From: Selenomonadaceae bacterium
GTDB taxonomy: Bacteria; Bacillota; Negativicutes; Selenomonadales; Selenomonadaceae
Direction: 5' to 3'
Length of the DNA: 64,000 nucleotides
NCBI GenBank assembly: GCA_017554235.1
Contig: JAFZIV010000041.1
Location: 1 to 64,000, forward strand
Shown here: in pieces, positions 35,050-44,366 of the stretch
Layout: every line of letters starts with the position of its first letter
How positions within the stretch are numbered: the first letter of the stretch is position 1
Program-made: the position numbers and the translations under genes
Notes under the pieces: generated by a model
Told to the model about the DNA's origin: nothing
The model's input: the letters and a program-made list of their open reading frames with translations, nothing else
Database searches by the model: none

Positions 35050-35706
35050 CTACTTCGTTATATCAATATCTATAAAATCATAATACTTCAACGTCGGCGA
35101 AATTTCATAGCCTGCAAAAATAAAGTGCAGATGTAAATTCTCATCAATGTAATAACGTTGCGGAATAATTTGTAAATTATTAATTTCAGGAGACAACTCA
35201 AAATTATTCGCCTTAGCGTAAGCCTGTAATTTTTTCAAAATATCTTGAGGCGTGCAGTTATATTTGTTAGAAAGATTTTTTAAATTGTCCGGCTCAATAA
35301 AATCTCCCGTCCGCATATCAAAATTTAAAGTCTGCTTGTACATAAAAGGTATTTCGTTTCCGTAAGCGTCCTTTTCATAAAGACTGGGCTTGTCTGCAAA
35401 CTTCATAGTCGACGTAAAAACTATACTCAAAATATTATCTTTGTCGCAAGTAATTTCGTAGTTCAGATTCGACTTAATAAATCCCCCCGTAACTTCTACA
35501 GAGTTCCAAAAATCCTGCAACACTTCACGAATTTTATCGCCTATTTTGTTATAAATTGGAAGTTCCGAAACGTCTACATCAGGGTCGACACTCGGATAAA
35601 CGGCGTGATATTCGCCGTCAATTTTCCACGTTTGAATTGCACTTGCGCCACAAATATTTGGAATCATCAACGCTAAAATCATTACGGCAAAAAAAAATTT
35701 TTTCAC
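35050..35706 (-). CDS. Secreted DUF3298/DUF4163-like protein, paralogue 2
   Basis: 218 residues. The signal peptide is almost identical to that of the next gene (ALMIPNICGA), and LNFDMRTGDFIEPDNL, YYIDENLHLHFIFAGYEISP correspond to the same DUF3298 pattern, so the pair arose by tandem duplication followed by strong divergence of the mature domains. GTG 35706 overlaps the ecfA stop by four bases (GTGA), giving translational coupling. Confidence 0.8.
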   Translation of the reverse strand: MKKFFFAVMILALMIPNICGASAIQTWKIDGEYHAVYPSVDPDVDVSELPIYNKIGDKIREVLQDFWNSVEVTGGFIKSNLNYEITCDKDNILSIVFTSTMKFADKPSLYEKDAYGNEIPFMYKQTLNFDMRTGDFIEPDNLKNLSNKYNCTPQDILKKLQAYAKANNFELSPEINNLQIIPQRYYIDENLHLHFIFAGYEISPTLKYYDFIDIDITK

Positions 35707-36527
35707 TTAATTGCCCTCCAAATTTCTTTTTCGGCTTCGTCTATTGTTAAAATTTCTGTGTTGACGTTGAAACCTGCGCGGGAAAATTTCTGTATCAGAC
35801 GAGTTGCCGCCGGAAGTTCAAGCCCTGCCCGTTCCAAAATTTCAGTTTTAGTGAAAAGTTTTCGCGGCATTCCTTCAAACAAAATTTCTCCGTCCGTCAA
35901 GACCAAAACTTTTTCGGCTAAGTTTGCAATATCTTCCATTGAATGCGTTACCAAAATTATTGTCACGCCTGATTTGTGAAGTTTTTCAATTTCCGCCAAA
36001 AAATTTTTCCGCGTCTTAGGATCAAGTCCCGCCGTCGGTTCATCTAAAATTAAATATTTTGGCTTAAGGGCTAAAATTCCTGCAATGGCTACGCGTCGCC
36101 GCTGTCCGCCCGAAAGTTCAAAGGGCGATAAATTTTTCAGCGACAAGTCAAGCCCTACCAACTTCATCGCTTCATCAACGCGCTTTGTAACTTCCGCATC
36201 ATTCAATCCAAAATTTTTCGGTCCGAAGGCAATATCTTTTTCGACAGTTTCTTCAAAAAGTTGGTGTTCGGGATATTGAAAAACTATTCCTATTTTACGC
36301 CGCGCAGATTTTTTTGTAATTGATTCGCCGTCAACTTCAACCGCGCCGATTTTAAAATCAATCAATCCCGCAATTATCTGAATCAGCGTTGACTTGCCGC
36401 TACCTGTATGTCCCGCGATGGCAAAAAAATTTCCCTCCTCTACGCCGAATGAAATATTTTTCAGCGCAGTTTTCTCGAAGGGAGTATCTTTCATATAAGT
36501 ATAAGTTAAATTTTTTACTTCAATCAT
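35703..36527 (-). CDS. ecfA: Energy-coupling factor transporter ATPase (EcfA-like)
   Basis: 274 residues. ABC ATPase with Walker A GHTGSGKST, Q-loop VFQYPEHQLFEETVEKDIAFGP (the EcfA-specific stretch), signature LSGGQRRR, Walker B YLILDEPTAGLD and the H-loop VTHSMED. ECF transporters import vitamins and metals with two ATPases, EcfT and an S component; none of those is adjacent, so this is an isolated ATPase gene or one whose partners lie elsewhere. ATG 36527 overlaps rnmV by eight bases. Confidence 0.9.
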   Translation of the reverse strand: MIEVKNLTYTYMKDTPFEKTALKNISFGVEEGNFFAIAGHTGSGKSTLIQIIAGLIDFKIGAVEVDGESITKKSARRKIGIVFQYPEHQLFEETVEKDIAFGPKNFGLNDAEVTKRVDEAMKLVGLDLSLKNLSPFELSGGQRRRVAIAGILALKPKYLILDEPTAGLDPKTRKNFLAEIEKLHKSGVTIILVTHSMEDIANLAEKVLVLTDGEILFEGMPRKLFTKTEILERAGLELPAATRLIQKFSRAGFNVNTEILTIDEAEKEIWRAIK

Positions 36528-37050
36528 TTTCAAGCGCGTTTAAAAATTCTTCACGCGTTACACCGTAAGAATTTAATCTTTTCACGAAAGTTTTTACATT
36601 ACCGTAACCAATGCCCAACTTTGCACCGATTTTGTCACGAAGTTTTGAACTTTCGACGCCGCCGGATAAGCCATATTTAACCATTTCGGCGGCTGTAAAT
36701 TCTTCACGCGGATTAATTTCCATTGTACGAACTTTGGCAAGTGCCGCGCGTATACTTTCAGGGGACGCCTGCTCAATTCCTATGTCGTCATTAGCCGTCG
36801 CCTCAATTCGCGGTACGTAAGCGTGTTTTGCGTTGGGAAATTTCTCTGTCAAAAATTTTCGTATACGCTCGCCCGCCGAATCAGGATCAGTCAAAATAAT
36901 TATTCCGCGCCGTTCGTAAGCCGCTTTAATGTCAGTCAAAGTCCTGCGATTGAGGGTAAAGCCGCCCGTGATGATACAATCTGCGTCAACGGCTTTACTT
37001 ATCGCGGCAACGTCCATTTTTCCTTCGACGATTAAAACTTCCTTAATCAT
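36520..37050 (-). CDS. rnmV: Ribonuclease M5
   Basis: 176 residues. TOPRIM domain with VEGKMDVAA, then LTDPDSAGERIRKFL, and the C-terminal GYGNVKTFVKRLNSYGVTREEF helical part typical of RNase M5, which matures 5S rRNA. ATG 37050 overlaps the aspS stop as ATGA, indicating translational coupling. Confidence 0.92.
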   Translation of the reverse strand: MIKEVLIVEGKMDVAAISKAVDADCIITGGFTLNRRTLTDIKAAYERRGIIILTDPDSAGERIRKFLTEKFPNAKHAYVPRIEATANDDIGIEQASPESIRAALAKVRTMEINPREEFTAAEMVKYGLSGGVESSKLRDKIGAKLGIGYGNVKTFVKRLNSYGVTREEFLNALEND

Positions 37051-38834
37051 TTCGCAGGAACTTTAACTTTGATATGTAATTCGCGCAGTTGTTTTTCGTC
37101 AACTTCACTCGGCGCATGGCTCATCGGATCAATCGCGCTTTGAGTCTTCGGGAAGGCAATAACGTCCCGAATAGATTTTCTTTGCGCCATTAACATTACA
37201 AGGCGGTCAAGTCCGAATGCAATTCCACCGTGCGGAGGCGTGCCGTATTCGAAAGCGTCCATTAAAAATCCAAATTTCGCGTGTGCTTCTTCCTTCGTCA
37301 AGCCGATAGCTTCAAAAACTTTTTCCTGCAAGTCACTTTGATAAATTCTCAAACTGCCGCCGCCGACTTCAACGCCGTTTAAAACTATATCGTAAGCATT
37401 AGCCTTAACTTTTTCAGGTGCAGTCAACAAAAATTCTACGTCCTCTTCACGCGGCGAAGTAAACGGATGATGCATTGCCTTGTAGCGTTTATCTTCCTCG
37501 ACGTATTCAAACATAGGAAAATCTACTACCCACAAGAAACAAAGTTTATTCGCGTCAATCAAATTTCTGCGACGCGCCATTTCTAAACGAAGTTCACCTA
37601 AAGCTTGCGCAACAACTGACGGCTTGTCCCCTACGACTAACAGTAAATCGCCCGTTTCTGCGCCCGTAGCTTTTTTAATTTGCTCAAAAGTTTCTTCGCT
37701 GTAAAATTTTTTAAACGGTGATTTAATTCCTTCTGAAGTGTATTGAATCCACGCTAAACCTTTCGCGCCGTAAGTTTTCACGTATTCAACAAGCCCGTCA
37801 AGTTCCTTGCGCGGAATATTTGCATAACCTTCGACGTTGATAACTTTAATTTGTCCGCCGTTTTCAAGCACGCTTGTAAAAACTTTAAAGTTACTGCCTT
37901 TAACGTATTCCGAAATATCCTTAAGCTCCATTCCAAAACGCAAGTCAGGTTTATCTGTGCCGAATCTGTCCATAGCCTCTTGCCAACTCATACGCTTAAA
38001 CGGCGTCGAAATTTTTACGTCAAGCGTCGATTCAAAAATATTTTTAATCAAGCCTTCCATAAGCGTAATTATGTCGTCTTGATTTAAAAATGAAGTTTCA
38101 ATATCAAGTTGCGTAAATTCCGGCTGACGGTCTGCGCGTAAATCTTCATCGCGGAAACAACGTACAATCTGAAAATATTTTTCAAAGCCCGACACCATTA
38201 ACAACTGCTTAAAAATTTGCGGCGATTGCGGCAGGGCGTAAAATTGTCCCGCATTTAATCTGCTCGGTACAAGAAAATCTCTTGCGCCTTCGGGAGTACT
38301 GCGACAGAGCATAGGCGTTTCAATTTCCAAAAAGCCGTTTTCGTCAAGATAATCACGCATAATTTTTGTAACGCGATGACGGAGCATGATATTTTGTTGC
38401 ATTTCAGGACGACGTAAGTCAAGATATCGATAACGCAACCTGACATTTTCGTCAACGTCAACACCGTCTTGAATGTAAAACGGCGGCGTCTTTGCCTTAT
38501 TCAAAATTCTAAGCTCGGACGTAACAATTTCAATTTCGCCCGTTGCCATTTTGGGATTAACGGTCTCGATACTGCGTGCGCGAACCTTTCCGCGAATACC
38601 GATAACAAATTCATTGCGTAAAGTTTCCGCTTTATCGAAGGCATCAGCTCCCATTGCCGCTTCGTCAAACACAACTTGCACAATCCCGCTACGGTCGCGC
38701 ATATCCACAAAAATTAATCCGCCGTGATCTCTGCGACGCGATACCCAACCGGCAAGTTGTACTTCCTTACCTTCGTCAATTTTTCTAAGTTCTCCGCAAT
38801 TATTAGTGCGTTCCATTCCTTTTAAAGTTTCCAA
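37047..38834 (-). CDS. aspS: Aspartyl-tRNA synthetase
   Basis: 595 residues, bacterial type with the GAD insertion. OB-fold anticodon domain (VQLAGWVSRRRDHGG), class II motifs RYRYLDLRRPEMQ, FRDEDLRADRQPEFTQ and HGGIAFGLDRLVML. The start is set at TTG 38834, eight bases after AAGGAGG; ATG 38816 would lack an SD. It is first in the operon aspS-rnmV-ecfA-DUF3298 pair. Confidence 0.96.
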   Translation of the reverse strand: METLKGMERTNNCGELRKIDEGKEVQLAGWVSRRRDHGGLIFVDMRDRSGIVQVVFDEAAMGADAFDKAETLRNEFVIGIRGKVRARSIETVNPKMATGEIEIVTSELRILNKAKTPPFYIQDGVDVDENVRLRYRYLDLRRPEMQQNIMLRHRVTKIMRDYLDENGFLEIETPMLCRSTPEGARDFLVPSRLNAGQFYALPQSPQIFKQLLMVSGFEKYFQIVRCFRDEDLRADRQPEFTQLDIETSFLNQDDIITLMEGLIKNIFESTLDVKISTPFKRMSWQEAMDRFGTDKPDLRFGMELKDISEYVKGSNFKVFTSVLENGGQIKVINVEGYANIPRKELDGLVEYVKTYGAKGLAWIQYTSEGIKSPFKKFYSEETFEQIKKATGAETGDLLLVVGDKPSVVAQALGELRLEMARRRNLIDANKLCFLWVVDFPMFEYVEEDKRYKAMHHPFTSPREEDVEFLLTAPEKVKANAYDIVLNGVEVGGGSLRIYQSDLQEKVFEAIGLTKEEAHAKFGFLMDAFEYGTPPHGGIAFGLDRLVMLMAQRKSIRDVIAFPKTQSAIDPMSHAPSEVDEKQLRELHIKVKVPAK

Positions 38835-38903
38835 AAAAAATTCCTCCTTAGGCGTCAATGATAACTAAAAGCAGCCGTTACGTCAAATTTTTTTTTGCAA
38901 ACT

Positions 38904-38940
38904 AAAAAATCCCAACTAATAATCGAAGGGATTTTTTAGA
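38904..38940. terminator. Rho-independent terminator of the HPr-like gene
   Basis: Stem AAAAAATCCC with GGGATTTTTT separated by about 13 bases; T-runs occur on both strands, so it may be bidirectional. Confidence 0.8.
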
Positions 38941-38956
38941 TAAAAATTTTAGATTT

Positions 38957-39295
38957 TTAATTTTTGCCGAAATTATTATTAATGAAATCGGTTAAAGTTT
39001 TTACAGCTTCTTTTTCATCAGGTCCGTCTGCAATAATCTTTATTTCATTACCATTTTTTACGCCCAAGCCCATGAGTTTCATCATATTTGTAGCACTAAC
39101 GTTTTTATCATTCTTCTCAATGAAAATATTTGTTGATTGGAACTGCTTTGCTAATTTAATGAGTTGTCCTGCGGGACGCGCATGAATACCGTCTTTGTCT
39201 CGGATAGTTATTGTAGCTTCATACATTCCGCCTGCAACTTTGTCAAGCTCTTCATCGCTCATAATTTCATCTTCAAAAATTTTTTCGTCAGACAT
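38957..39295 (-). CDS. HPr phosphocarrier-like protein with a double-glycine leader
   Basis: 112 residues. Residues 1-23 are an acidic leader (EEIM-type core, ending ELDKVAGG), 14 of 23 identical to that of the protein at 5202. Residues 24-112 are a full HPr domain: the phospho-His loop GIHARPAGQL, the regulatory Ser region SATNMMKLMGLGVKNG and a C-terminal DEKEAVKTLTDFI. HPr is normally cytosolic and leaderless; this leader predicts cleavage after GG and export by a peptidase-containing ABC transporter, or processing by an unknown system. ATG 39295. Its promoter matches those at 4650 and 5118. No PTS genes are nearby. Confidence 0.88.
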   Translation of the reverse strand: MSDEKIFEDEIMSDEELDKVAGGMYEATITIRDKDGIHARPAGQLIKLAKQFQSTNIFIEKNDKNVSATNMMKLMGLGVKNGNEIKIIADGPDEKEAVKTLTDFINNNFGKN

Positions 39296-39325
39296 ATTAT
39301 CAACGACCTTTCAAATTTTCTGTTT

Positions 39326-39376
39326 ATTATACGCGATAACTTCAAAAATGTTAATCGATTTGAAAAAATTTTTTCA
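39326..39376 (-). promoter_or_regulatory. Shared-family promoter, copy 3
   Basis: On the minus strand: palindrome TGAAAAAATTTTTTCA, -35 TTAACA (39349-39354), 17-bp spacer with GAAGTTATCGCG, -10 TATAAT (39326-39331), and AATTTGAAAGG before the start codon. It is clearly related to the two promoters at 4650 and 5118. Confidence 0.8.
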
Positions 39377-39431
39377 TTGACTATGGTAAATCGACTTGCT
39401 AAACTACAGAAAATTTTTTGGAGGAATCTTT

Positions 39432-39740
39432 TTGACACACGAAATTTATATCTACCTTGCAGTAATGAGCGCGGTAACTTTAGCAATACGAATTTTGCCG
39501 CTGACTTTGATTCGCCGTGAAATAAAAAATGTCACATTACGTTCATTTTTATATTATGTTCCGTATGTGACATTAGCCGTTATGACTTTTCCAGCAATCC
39601 TGCACGCTACACAATCGGAAATTTCCGGCGCGTTGGCATTAATCGTAGGAATTTTAGCCGCATGGTTTGGAGCAAGTTTATTCCGCGTCGCCGTTTTATG
39701 TTGCGTGATAGTTTTTGTGAGCGAATTATTTATCGGCTGA
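39432..39740 (+). CDS. azlD: AzlD-like branched-chain amino acid export subunit
   Basis: 102 residues, four hydrophobic helices. YLAVMSAVTLAIRILPL and FLYYVPYVTLAVMTFPAIL are the AzlD-domain signature. AzlD normally works with the larger AzlC permease, which is not next to it here. TTG 39432 lies seven bases after GGAGG. Its last 15 bases overlap the 3' end of folP, which converges on it. Confidence 0.85.
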   Translation: MTHEIYIYLAVMSAVTLAIRILPLTLIRREIKNVTLRSFLYYVPYVTLAVMTFPAILHATQSEISGALALIVGILAAWFGASLFRVAVLCCVIVFVSELFIG

Positions 39741-40547
39741 AAATTTTTGCCGCGTTAAAACGTCCGTCATCTTACACATTTTAGAAATCATTTTAACGTT
39801 ATGGACTCGCACAATATCAACGCCTTGCGCAATAGCCAGCACGCATACCGCGCCCGTCGCCTCGTCTCTGTCGTCAACTTCAAGCCCAGTCGCATAACCT
39901 ATAACGCTTTTCCGACTCACGCCCAACAATAACGGAATTTCTACGCAGTCAACAAATTTCAAGTCGCGTAAATTTCTCAAGACGGTTAAATTTTCTTCCT
40001 GCGTCTTATTGAAACCAATTCCAACGTCAAAAATAATCTGCGCGGAATTTTTATAGCGTCGCAAAGTTTGACGGAAAAAATTTTTAATGTCGTCGATAAC
40101 ATTTCCGCCGAATTTACGATTGTGCATGGCAATGACAGGCGCATTAAATTTTTCTGCAACGTCAATCATTTCTTCATCTGCAAGCCCGTTTATGTCGTTG
40201 ATAATTTCCGCGCCAAGTTCCAATGCAACGGCGGCAACCTTCGGCTTGTAAGTATCGACGCTGATTGGTACGCAAAATTTTTTTACGGCAGGGATAATTT
40301 TTTCAAGGCGTGAAATTTCTTCCTCCGCGCTAATCGGCGTGAAATTTGGGCGGGTAGATTCTGCGCCAATGTCAATAACGTCCGCGCCGTCATCAATTAA
40401 ATTTTTAGCGTGATTAACAGCCGTTTCGAGGGAATAAAAAAAACCGCCGTCCGAAAATGAATCAGGCGTCACGTTCAAAATTCCCATTACGAAAGTTTTT
40501 TTACCAAATTCTAAATTTCTTCCGCGCAGTTTTATAATTTGTTTCAA
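39726..40547 (-). CDS. folP: Dihydropteroate synthase
   Basis: 273 residues, TIM barrel. Motifs GILNVTPDSFSDGG, DGADVIDIGAESTRP, ISVDTYKP, INDINGL and the C-terminal GVSRKSVIG, VHNVK. It condenses p-aminobenzoate with pterin pyrophosphate in folate synthesis. TTG 40547 with AAGGTAG upstream. No other folate gene is adjacent; the porin gene lies only ten bases upstream. Confidence 0.95.
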   Translation of the reverse strand: MKQIIKLRGRNLEFGKKTFVMGILNVTPDSFSDGGFFYSLETAVNHAKNLIDDGADVIDIGAESTRPNFTPISAEEEISRLEKIIPAVKKFCVPISVDTYKPKVAAVALELGAEIINDINGLADEEMIDVAEKFNAPVIAMHNRKFGGNVIDDIKNFFRQTLRRYKNSAQIIFDVGIGFNKTQEENLTVLRNLRDLKFVDCVEIPLLLGVSRKSVIGYATGLEVDDRDEATGAVCVLAIAQGVDIVRVHNVKMISKMCKMTDVLTRQKFSADK

Positions 40548-40557
40548 AATATCTACC

Positions 40558-41934
40558 TTAGAAGAAGAAGCTTACACGACCGAATAAAGATTTGTTTGTT
40601 TTTCTAGTGTCAAGCGTTTTGCCTCTAAAATAACTTAATTCAGTGAGCGTATTTTTGAAAGGCGACCAACTAACTCCGAAATCAAAACCTTTTTTATTGG
40701 ACGAAATACCATATGAATCGTAAGTCGGTGACAATGAAACATTATTGCCTGCATAACGATAAGCGATGAAAGCTCCCCAACTTCCCGGTGTACGATCTGC
40801 ACCCGCGTAGGAAAGTTCAACGTTGTAACCTTTGTTATACTCATCTGCCTTTGTATTTTTCGCGTAGGCGGCATCAAGTTCAAAATCTCCAAACTTATAT
40901 CCTGCACCTACAGATACGATATTAGCTTTGTTATTGTCGCCGTAACCATCCGCATTGGCAAATTTATCAGATTTAAAATGACGATAACCTAAGCCAAAAT
41001 TAAAACGGTTGTCATCGTCATAAAGAAGATCTCCGCCAACGTAATTTGACGCATCACTTCCTACCTCGAGATTACTGTTTTTGAGATTCCAACGTCCCGC
41101 CTCAAGGTTAATCTTAAATTTATCGCCGTAAGTTATACGTCCACCGCTGAAGAAGTCATCCATAACCAGACCGCTGTCAGCTTTACTGACGAAAGGCATT
41201 TTACCTAATTGAATATTCAATTTGTCATACTTGCCGTCAGCATAAACAAAAGTCAATTTAGCATTGCCGGTTGTATCTTCTTCCATGTTTAAAGATGCCG
41301 TAAAACGTGCCTTAGCCGTCCAATGATCGTCAAGCTTAGCTGTCGGGAAAAGCCTAATCTGAAATTGATTAAGTGTATCTTTTTCGCTATCAGTAGTTTT
41401 ATCATTCCAGTAACGATAGCGCAATTCGCCCGTCCATTTTACCTTATCGGAATGATCTTCAAGGTCTTGAACACGAATGCCGATAGTATCCAATTCTTCG
41501 CGGAACTCAATCAAAAGATTCATAAGCTCATCAAGTTTTTGCATATCGACGACTGCGCCGTTGTTGAGTTTGAAAGGAACAACCGTACCGTCAACTACAC
41601 GACGGACGCCGCTGTTATCTACGAAAGTCCATTGATGTCCGCGCAGTTGAATATTAAATGGGCTGGATTCGCCTTCAATACGCGCAAGAGTTTTAGCAAT
41701 CATCTGCGCCATTTCATAACGAGTAATGTTACGATTGCCGACGAATTTACCGTTTAAGCCAGCGTCTGAATTGTCGTAACCTGTGATAATTCCGGCTTCG
41801 GCAAGTCCGAGAACAGACTGATAAGCCCAATGATGCTCATTGACATCGCTGAAAGGATTTTGTGCCGCAAAACTTGTCGACGCTGTACCAATGATAAGTG
41901 CTGAAGTCAACGCAGGAATAATAAATTTCTTCAA
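40558..41934 (-). CDS. OmpM-type outer membrane porin with SLH domain
   Basis: 458 residues. Signal peptide (to about residue 24, ending SFAA), one SLH domain (PFSDVNEHHWAYQSVLGLAEAGII, ITRYEMAQMIAKTLARI), a linker with coiled-coil heptads around VDMQKLDELMNLLIEF, then a beta-barrel ending in Phe (RVSFFF). This architecture ties the outer membrane to polyamine-modified peptidoglycan in Negativicutes. TTG 41934 sits eight bases after GGAGGG. An AT-rich upstream region of about 190 bases probably holds its promoter and that of the divergent fcl operon. Confidence 0.93.
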   Translation of the reverse strand: MKKFIIPALTSALIIGTASTSFAAQNPFSDVNEHHWAYQSVLGLAEAGIITGYDNSDAGLNGKFVGNRNITRYEMAQMIAKTLARIEGESSPFNIQLRGHQWTFVDNSGVRRVVDGTVVPFKLNNGAVVDMQKLDELMNLLIEFREELDTIGIRVQDLEDHSDKVKWTGELRYRYWNDKTTDSEKDTLNQFQIRLFPTAKLDDHWTAKARFTASLNMEEDTTGNAKLTFVYADGKYDKLNIQLGKMPFVSKADSGLVMDDFFSGGRITYGDKFKINLEAGRWNLKNSNLEVGSDASNYVGGDLLYDDDNRFNFGLGYRHFKSDKFANADGYGDNNKANIVSVGAGYKFGDFELDAAYAKNTKADEYNKGYNVELSYAGADRTPGSWGAFIAYRYAGNNVSLSPTYDSYGISSNKKGFDFGVSWSPFKNTLTELSYFRGKTLDTRKTNKSLFGRVSFFF

Positions 41935-42123
41935 ATTAACACCCTCCAAAAAAATCTTTACGATTAAAACTTTGACTTAAGCAATTCCGCGCAGATTTAT
42001 TGAGTGTCCACGTTTCCTCAAAAACTTTTCGGCGTGTTTGCTTTAAAGCCTTAAAAATGTTATCATAACAAAAGAAATTTTTCAATCGAAATTTGTATAC
42101 TTTTTAAAATTGGAGTTGACGAC

Positions 42124-43065
42124 GTGAATAAAAACTCAAAAATTTATGTTGCCGGACATCGCGGAATGGTCGGCTCGGCTATCGTTCGTGAACTGAATCG
42201 GCAAGGTTACACCAATATTATCACAAAGACACACAAGGAACTTGATCTTTGTCGTCAAGTTGACGTGGAAAATTTTTTTGTAACTGAAAAACCTGACTAT
42301 GTTTTTTTGGCGGCGGCTAAAGTCGGCGGGATTATTGCAAATTCATCTTCACCTGCAGATTTTATGTACGATAACATGATGATTGAGATGAACGTTATTA
42401 ACGCCGCTTGGAAAAATTCCTGCAAAAAACTTTTATTTCTCGGATCGTCGTGTATCTATCCTAAGCTTGCGCCGCAACCTATGAAGGAAGAATATTTATT
42501 GACTTCCGCGCTTGAAATTACAAATGAAGCTTATGCGTTGGCGAAAATTGCGGGATTAAAATATTGTTCGTATCTCAATCAGCAATACGGCGCGGATTTT
42601 ATTTCGGTAATGCCGCCTAATCTTTACGGTCCTAATGACAATTATCACTCGACTAACAGTCATGTATTGCCCGCGTTGATTCGGCGTTTTCATGAAGCTA
42701 AGGTTGAGGGAAAAAATTCTGTTACTTGTTGGGGCGACGGCAGTCCTTATCGCGAATTTTTATACGTCGATGATTTAGCTAATGCCTGCGTTTTTCTTAT
42801 GAATAATTACAGCGGCGATGAAACAATCAATGTTGGGAGCGGCAATGAAATTTCGATTAAAGGTTTGACAGAACTTGTCGCAAAAGTTATTGAATATAAC
42901 GGAGAAATTTTATGGGACACTTCCAAGCCCAACGGTACGCCGCGTAAACTTATGGACGTGTCGAAGGTTAAAAATTTAGGCTGGACATACAAAACTGAAT
43001 TGATTGACGGTATCAAGTTAGCTTATAAAGATTTTTTAGAAAGCGGAGGAAAAAATTGCAAATAA
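42124..43065 (+). CDS. fcl: GDP-L-fucose synthase
   Basis: 313 residues, extended SDR. Coenzyme motif GHRGMVGSAIV, catalytic SSCIYPKLAPQPM region with Ser, and Y-x3-K in YALAKIAGLK; the conserved GPNDNYH follows. It makes GDP-L-fucose from the 4-keto-6-deoxymannose intermediate. The preceding enzyme, Gmd, is not in the window. GTG 42124 follows TTGGAG. It overlaps manC by ten bases. Confidence 0.95.
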   Translation: MNKNSKIYVAGHRGMVGSAIVRELNRQGYTNIITKTHKELDLCRQVDVENFFVTEKPDYVFLAAAKVGGIIANSSSPADFMYDNMMIEMNVINAAWKNSCKKLLFLGSSCIYPKLAPQPMKEEYLLTSALEITNEAYALAKIAGLKYCSYLNQQYGADFISVMPPNLYGPNDNYHSTNSHVLPALIRRFHEAKVEGKNSVTCWGDGSPYREFLYVDDLANACVFLMNNYSGDETINVGSGNEISIKGLTELVAKVIEYNGEILWDTSKPNGTPRKLMDVSKVKNLGWTYKTELIDGIKLAYKDFLESGGKNCK

Positions 43066-44360
43066 TTTTACTTTCTGGCGGCAGTGGCAAAAGATTGTGG
43101 CCACTCTCAAATGAAATTCGTTCAAAACAATTCGTAAAAATTTTTCAAGGCGTTGACGGTTACGAATCTATGTTGCAACGAACCTTTAGACAAATTTGCA
43201 CGATTCCCGCGCAGATTTCCGTAACGGTATCAACGTCAAAAGCTCAAGAAAAAATTTTACGTAAATATATTCCCGCTAATATTGATATTTCGGCGGAACC
43301 TTGCAGGCGAAATACTTTTCCCGCTATTGCGTTGACTGCGGCGTATTTGCGCGACGTAAAGAAAGTTGACGCGGACGAGCCGGTTGTAATTTGTCCTGTC
43401 GACCCATATGTTGACGACGATTATTTTGCACAGTTCAAAACGCTTGCAGAATTGGTACAAACTTCGACGGCAAATTTAATTTTGTTGGGAATCAATCCAA
43501 CTTACCCCAGCGAAAAGTACGGTTACATAATTCCTGCGTCAAAAGAAAAAGTTAGCGACGTTGTAGAGTTTAAAGAAAAGCCTGATCTTGAGACGGCTGA
43601 AAAATATATTGCGGCTGGCGGCTTATGGAACGGCGGCGTATTTGCCTGTAAAATTTCTTACGTGCTGGAAAAAGCTCGCGAAATTTTAAAAACGGATTCT
43701 TACGAGGAACTTTTCAAAAATTATTCGGAACTCACGAACATTAGCTTTGACTATGCTGTTGTCGAGCGTGAAAAAAATATTAAAGTTTTGCGTTACAGCG
43801 GCGAATGGAAAGACGTTGGCACTTGGAACACTTTAACAGAAGTGATGACCGAAGAAAATATAGGTAAAGTTTACTTTGACAAGACTTGCCAAAATTCGCA
43901 CGTCGTCAACGAAACTGATACGCCAATTATCGCAATGGGATTGAAAAATATTGTTGTCGCGGCGAGTCCCGACGGAATTTTGGTGGCAGATAAAGCGCAG
44001 TCAAGTTATATGAAACCGCTTGCCGAAAAAATTCACGATATACGATTCGCTGAAAAATCTTGGGGAACTTATAAAGTTATCGACGCAGACGAACAGAGTT
44101 TGACTGTGAAAGTTATTCTTAACGCCGGACATCAGATGAATTATCACAGTCACGAAAGGCGCAGTGAAGTTTGGACGGTCGTTGAAGGGACGGGGCGCGT
44201 TAATCTTGACGGCAAAATTAAAAATGTCACTGTTGGCGACGTTATCGAAATTCCAATAGGCGTCAAGCATACAATTCTTGCCGTAACTGACTTAAAAGTT
44301 ATCGAAGTTCAACTCGGTAAAGATATTAGCGTTGACGACAAAATTTTATGGAAGGAATAA
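43056..44360 (+). CDS. manC: Mannose-1-phosphate guanylyltransferase / mannose-6-phosphate isomerase
   Basis: 434 residues. N-terminal nucleotidyltransferase with ILLSGGSGKRLWPLSN and a C-terminal cupin-type isomerase region (SWGTYKVID, YHSHERRSEVWTVVEGTG, GVKHTILA). It supplies GDP-mannose, the precursor of GDP-fucose, so it feeds fcl and the fucosyltransferase downstream. TTG 43056 with CGGAGGAAAAAAT upstream. Slightly shorter than the usual 470 residues. Confidence 0.94.
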   Translation: MQIILLSGGSGKRLWPLSNEIRSKQFVKIFQGVDGYESMLQRTFRQICTIPAQISVTVSTSKAQEKILRKYIPANIDISAEPCRRNTFPAIALTAAYLRDVKKVDADEPVVICPVDPYVDDDYFAQFKTLAELVQTSTANLILLGINPTYPSEKYGYIIPASKEKVSDVVEFKEKPDLETAEKYIAAGGLWNGGVFACKISYVLEKAREILKTDSYEELFKNYSELTNISFDYAVVEREKNIKVLRYSGEWKDVGTWNTLTEVMTEENIGKVYFDKTCQNSHVVNETDTPIIAMGLKNIVVAASPDGILVADKAQSSYMKPLAEKIHDIRFAEKSWGTYKVIDADEQSLTVKVILNAGHQMNYHSHERRSEVWTVVEGTGRVNLDGKIKNVTVGDVIEIPIGVKHTILAVTDLKVIEVQLGKDISVDDKILWKE

Positions 44361-44366
44361 TTTTTA

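Noticed and set aside
43056-44360. manC as a simple guanylyltransferase without isomerase part
   Set aside because: The C-terminal cupin motifs (YHSHERRSE and following) are present, so the bifunctional call is kept.
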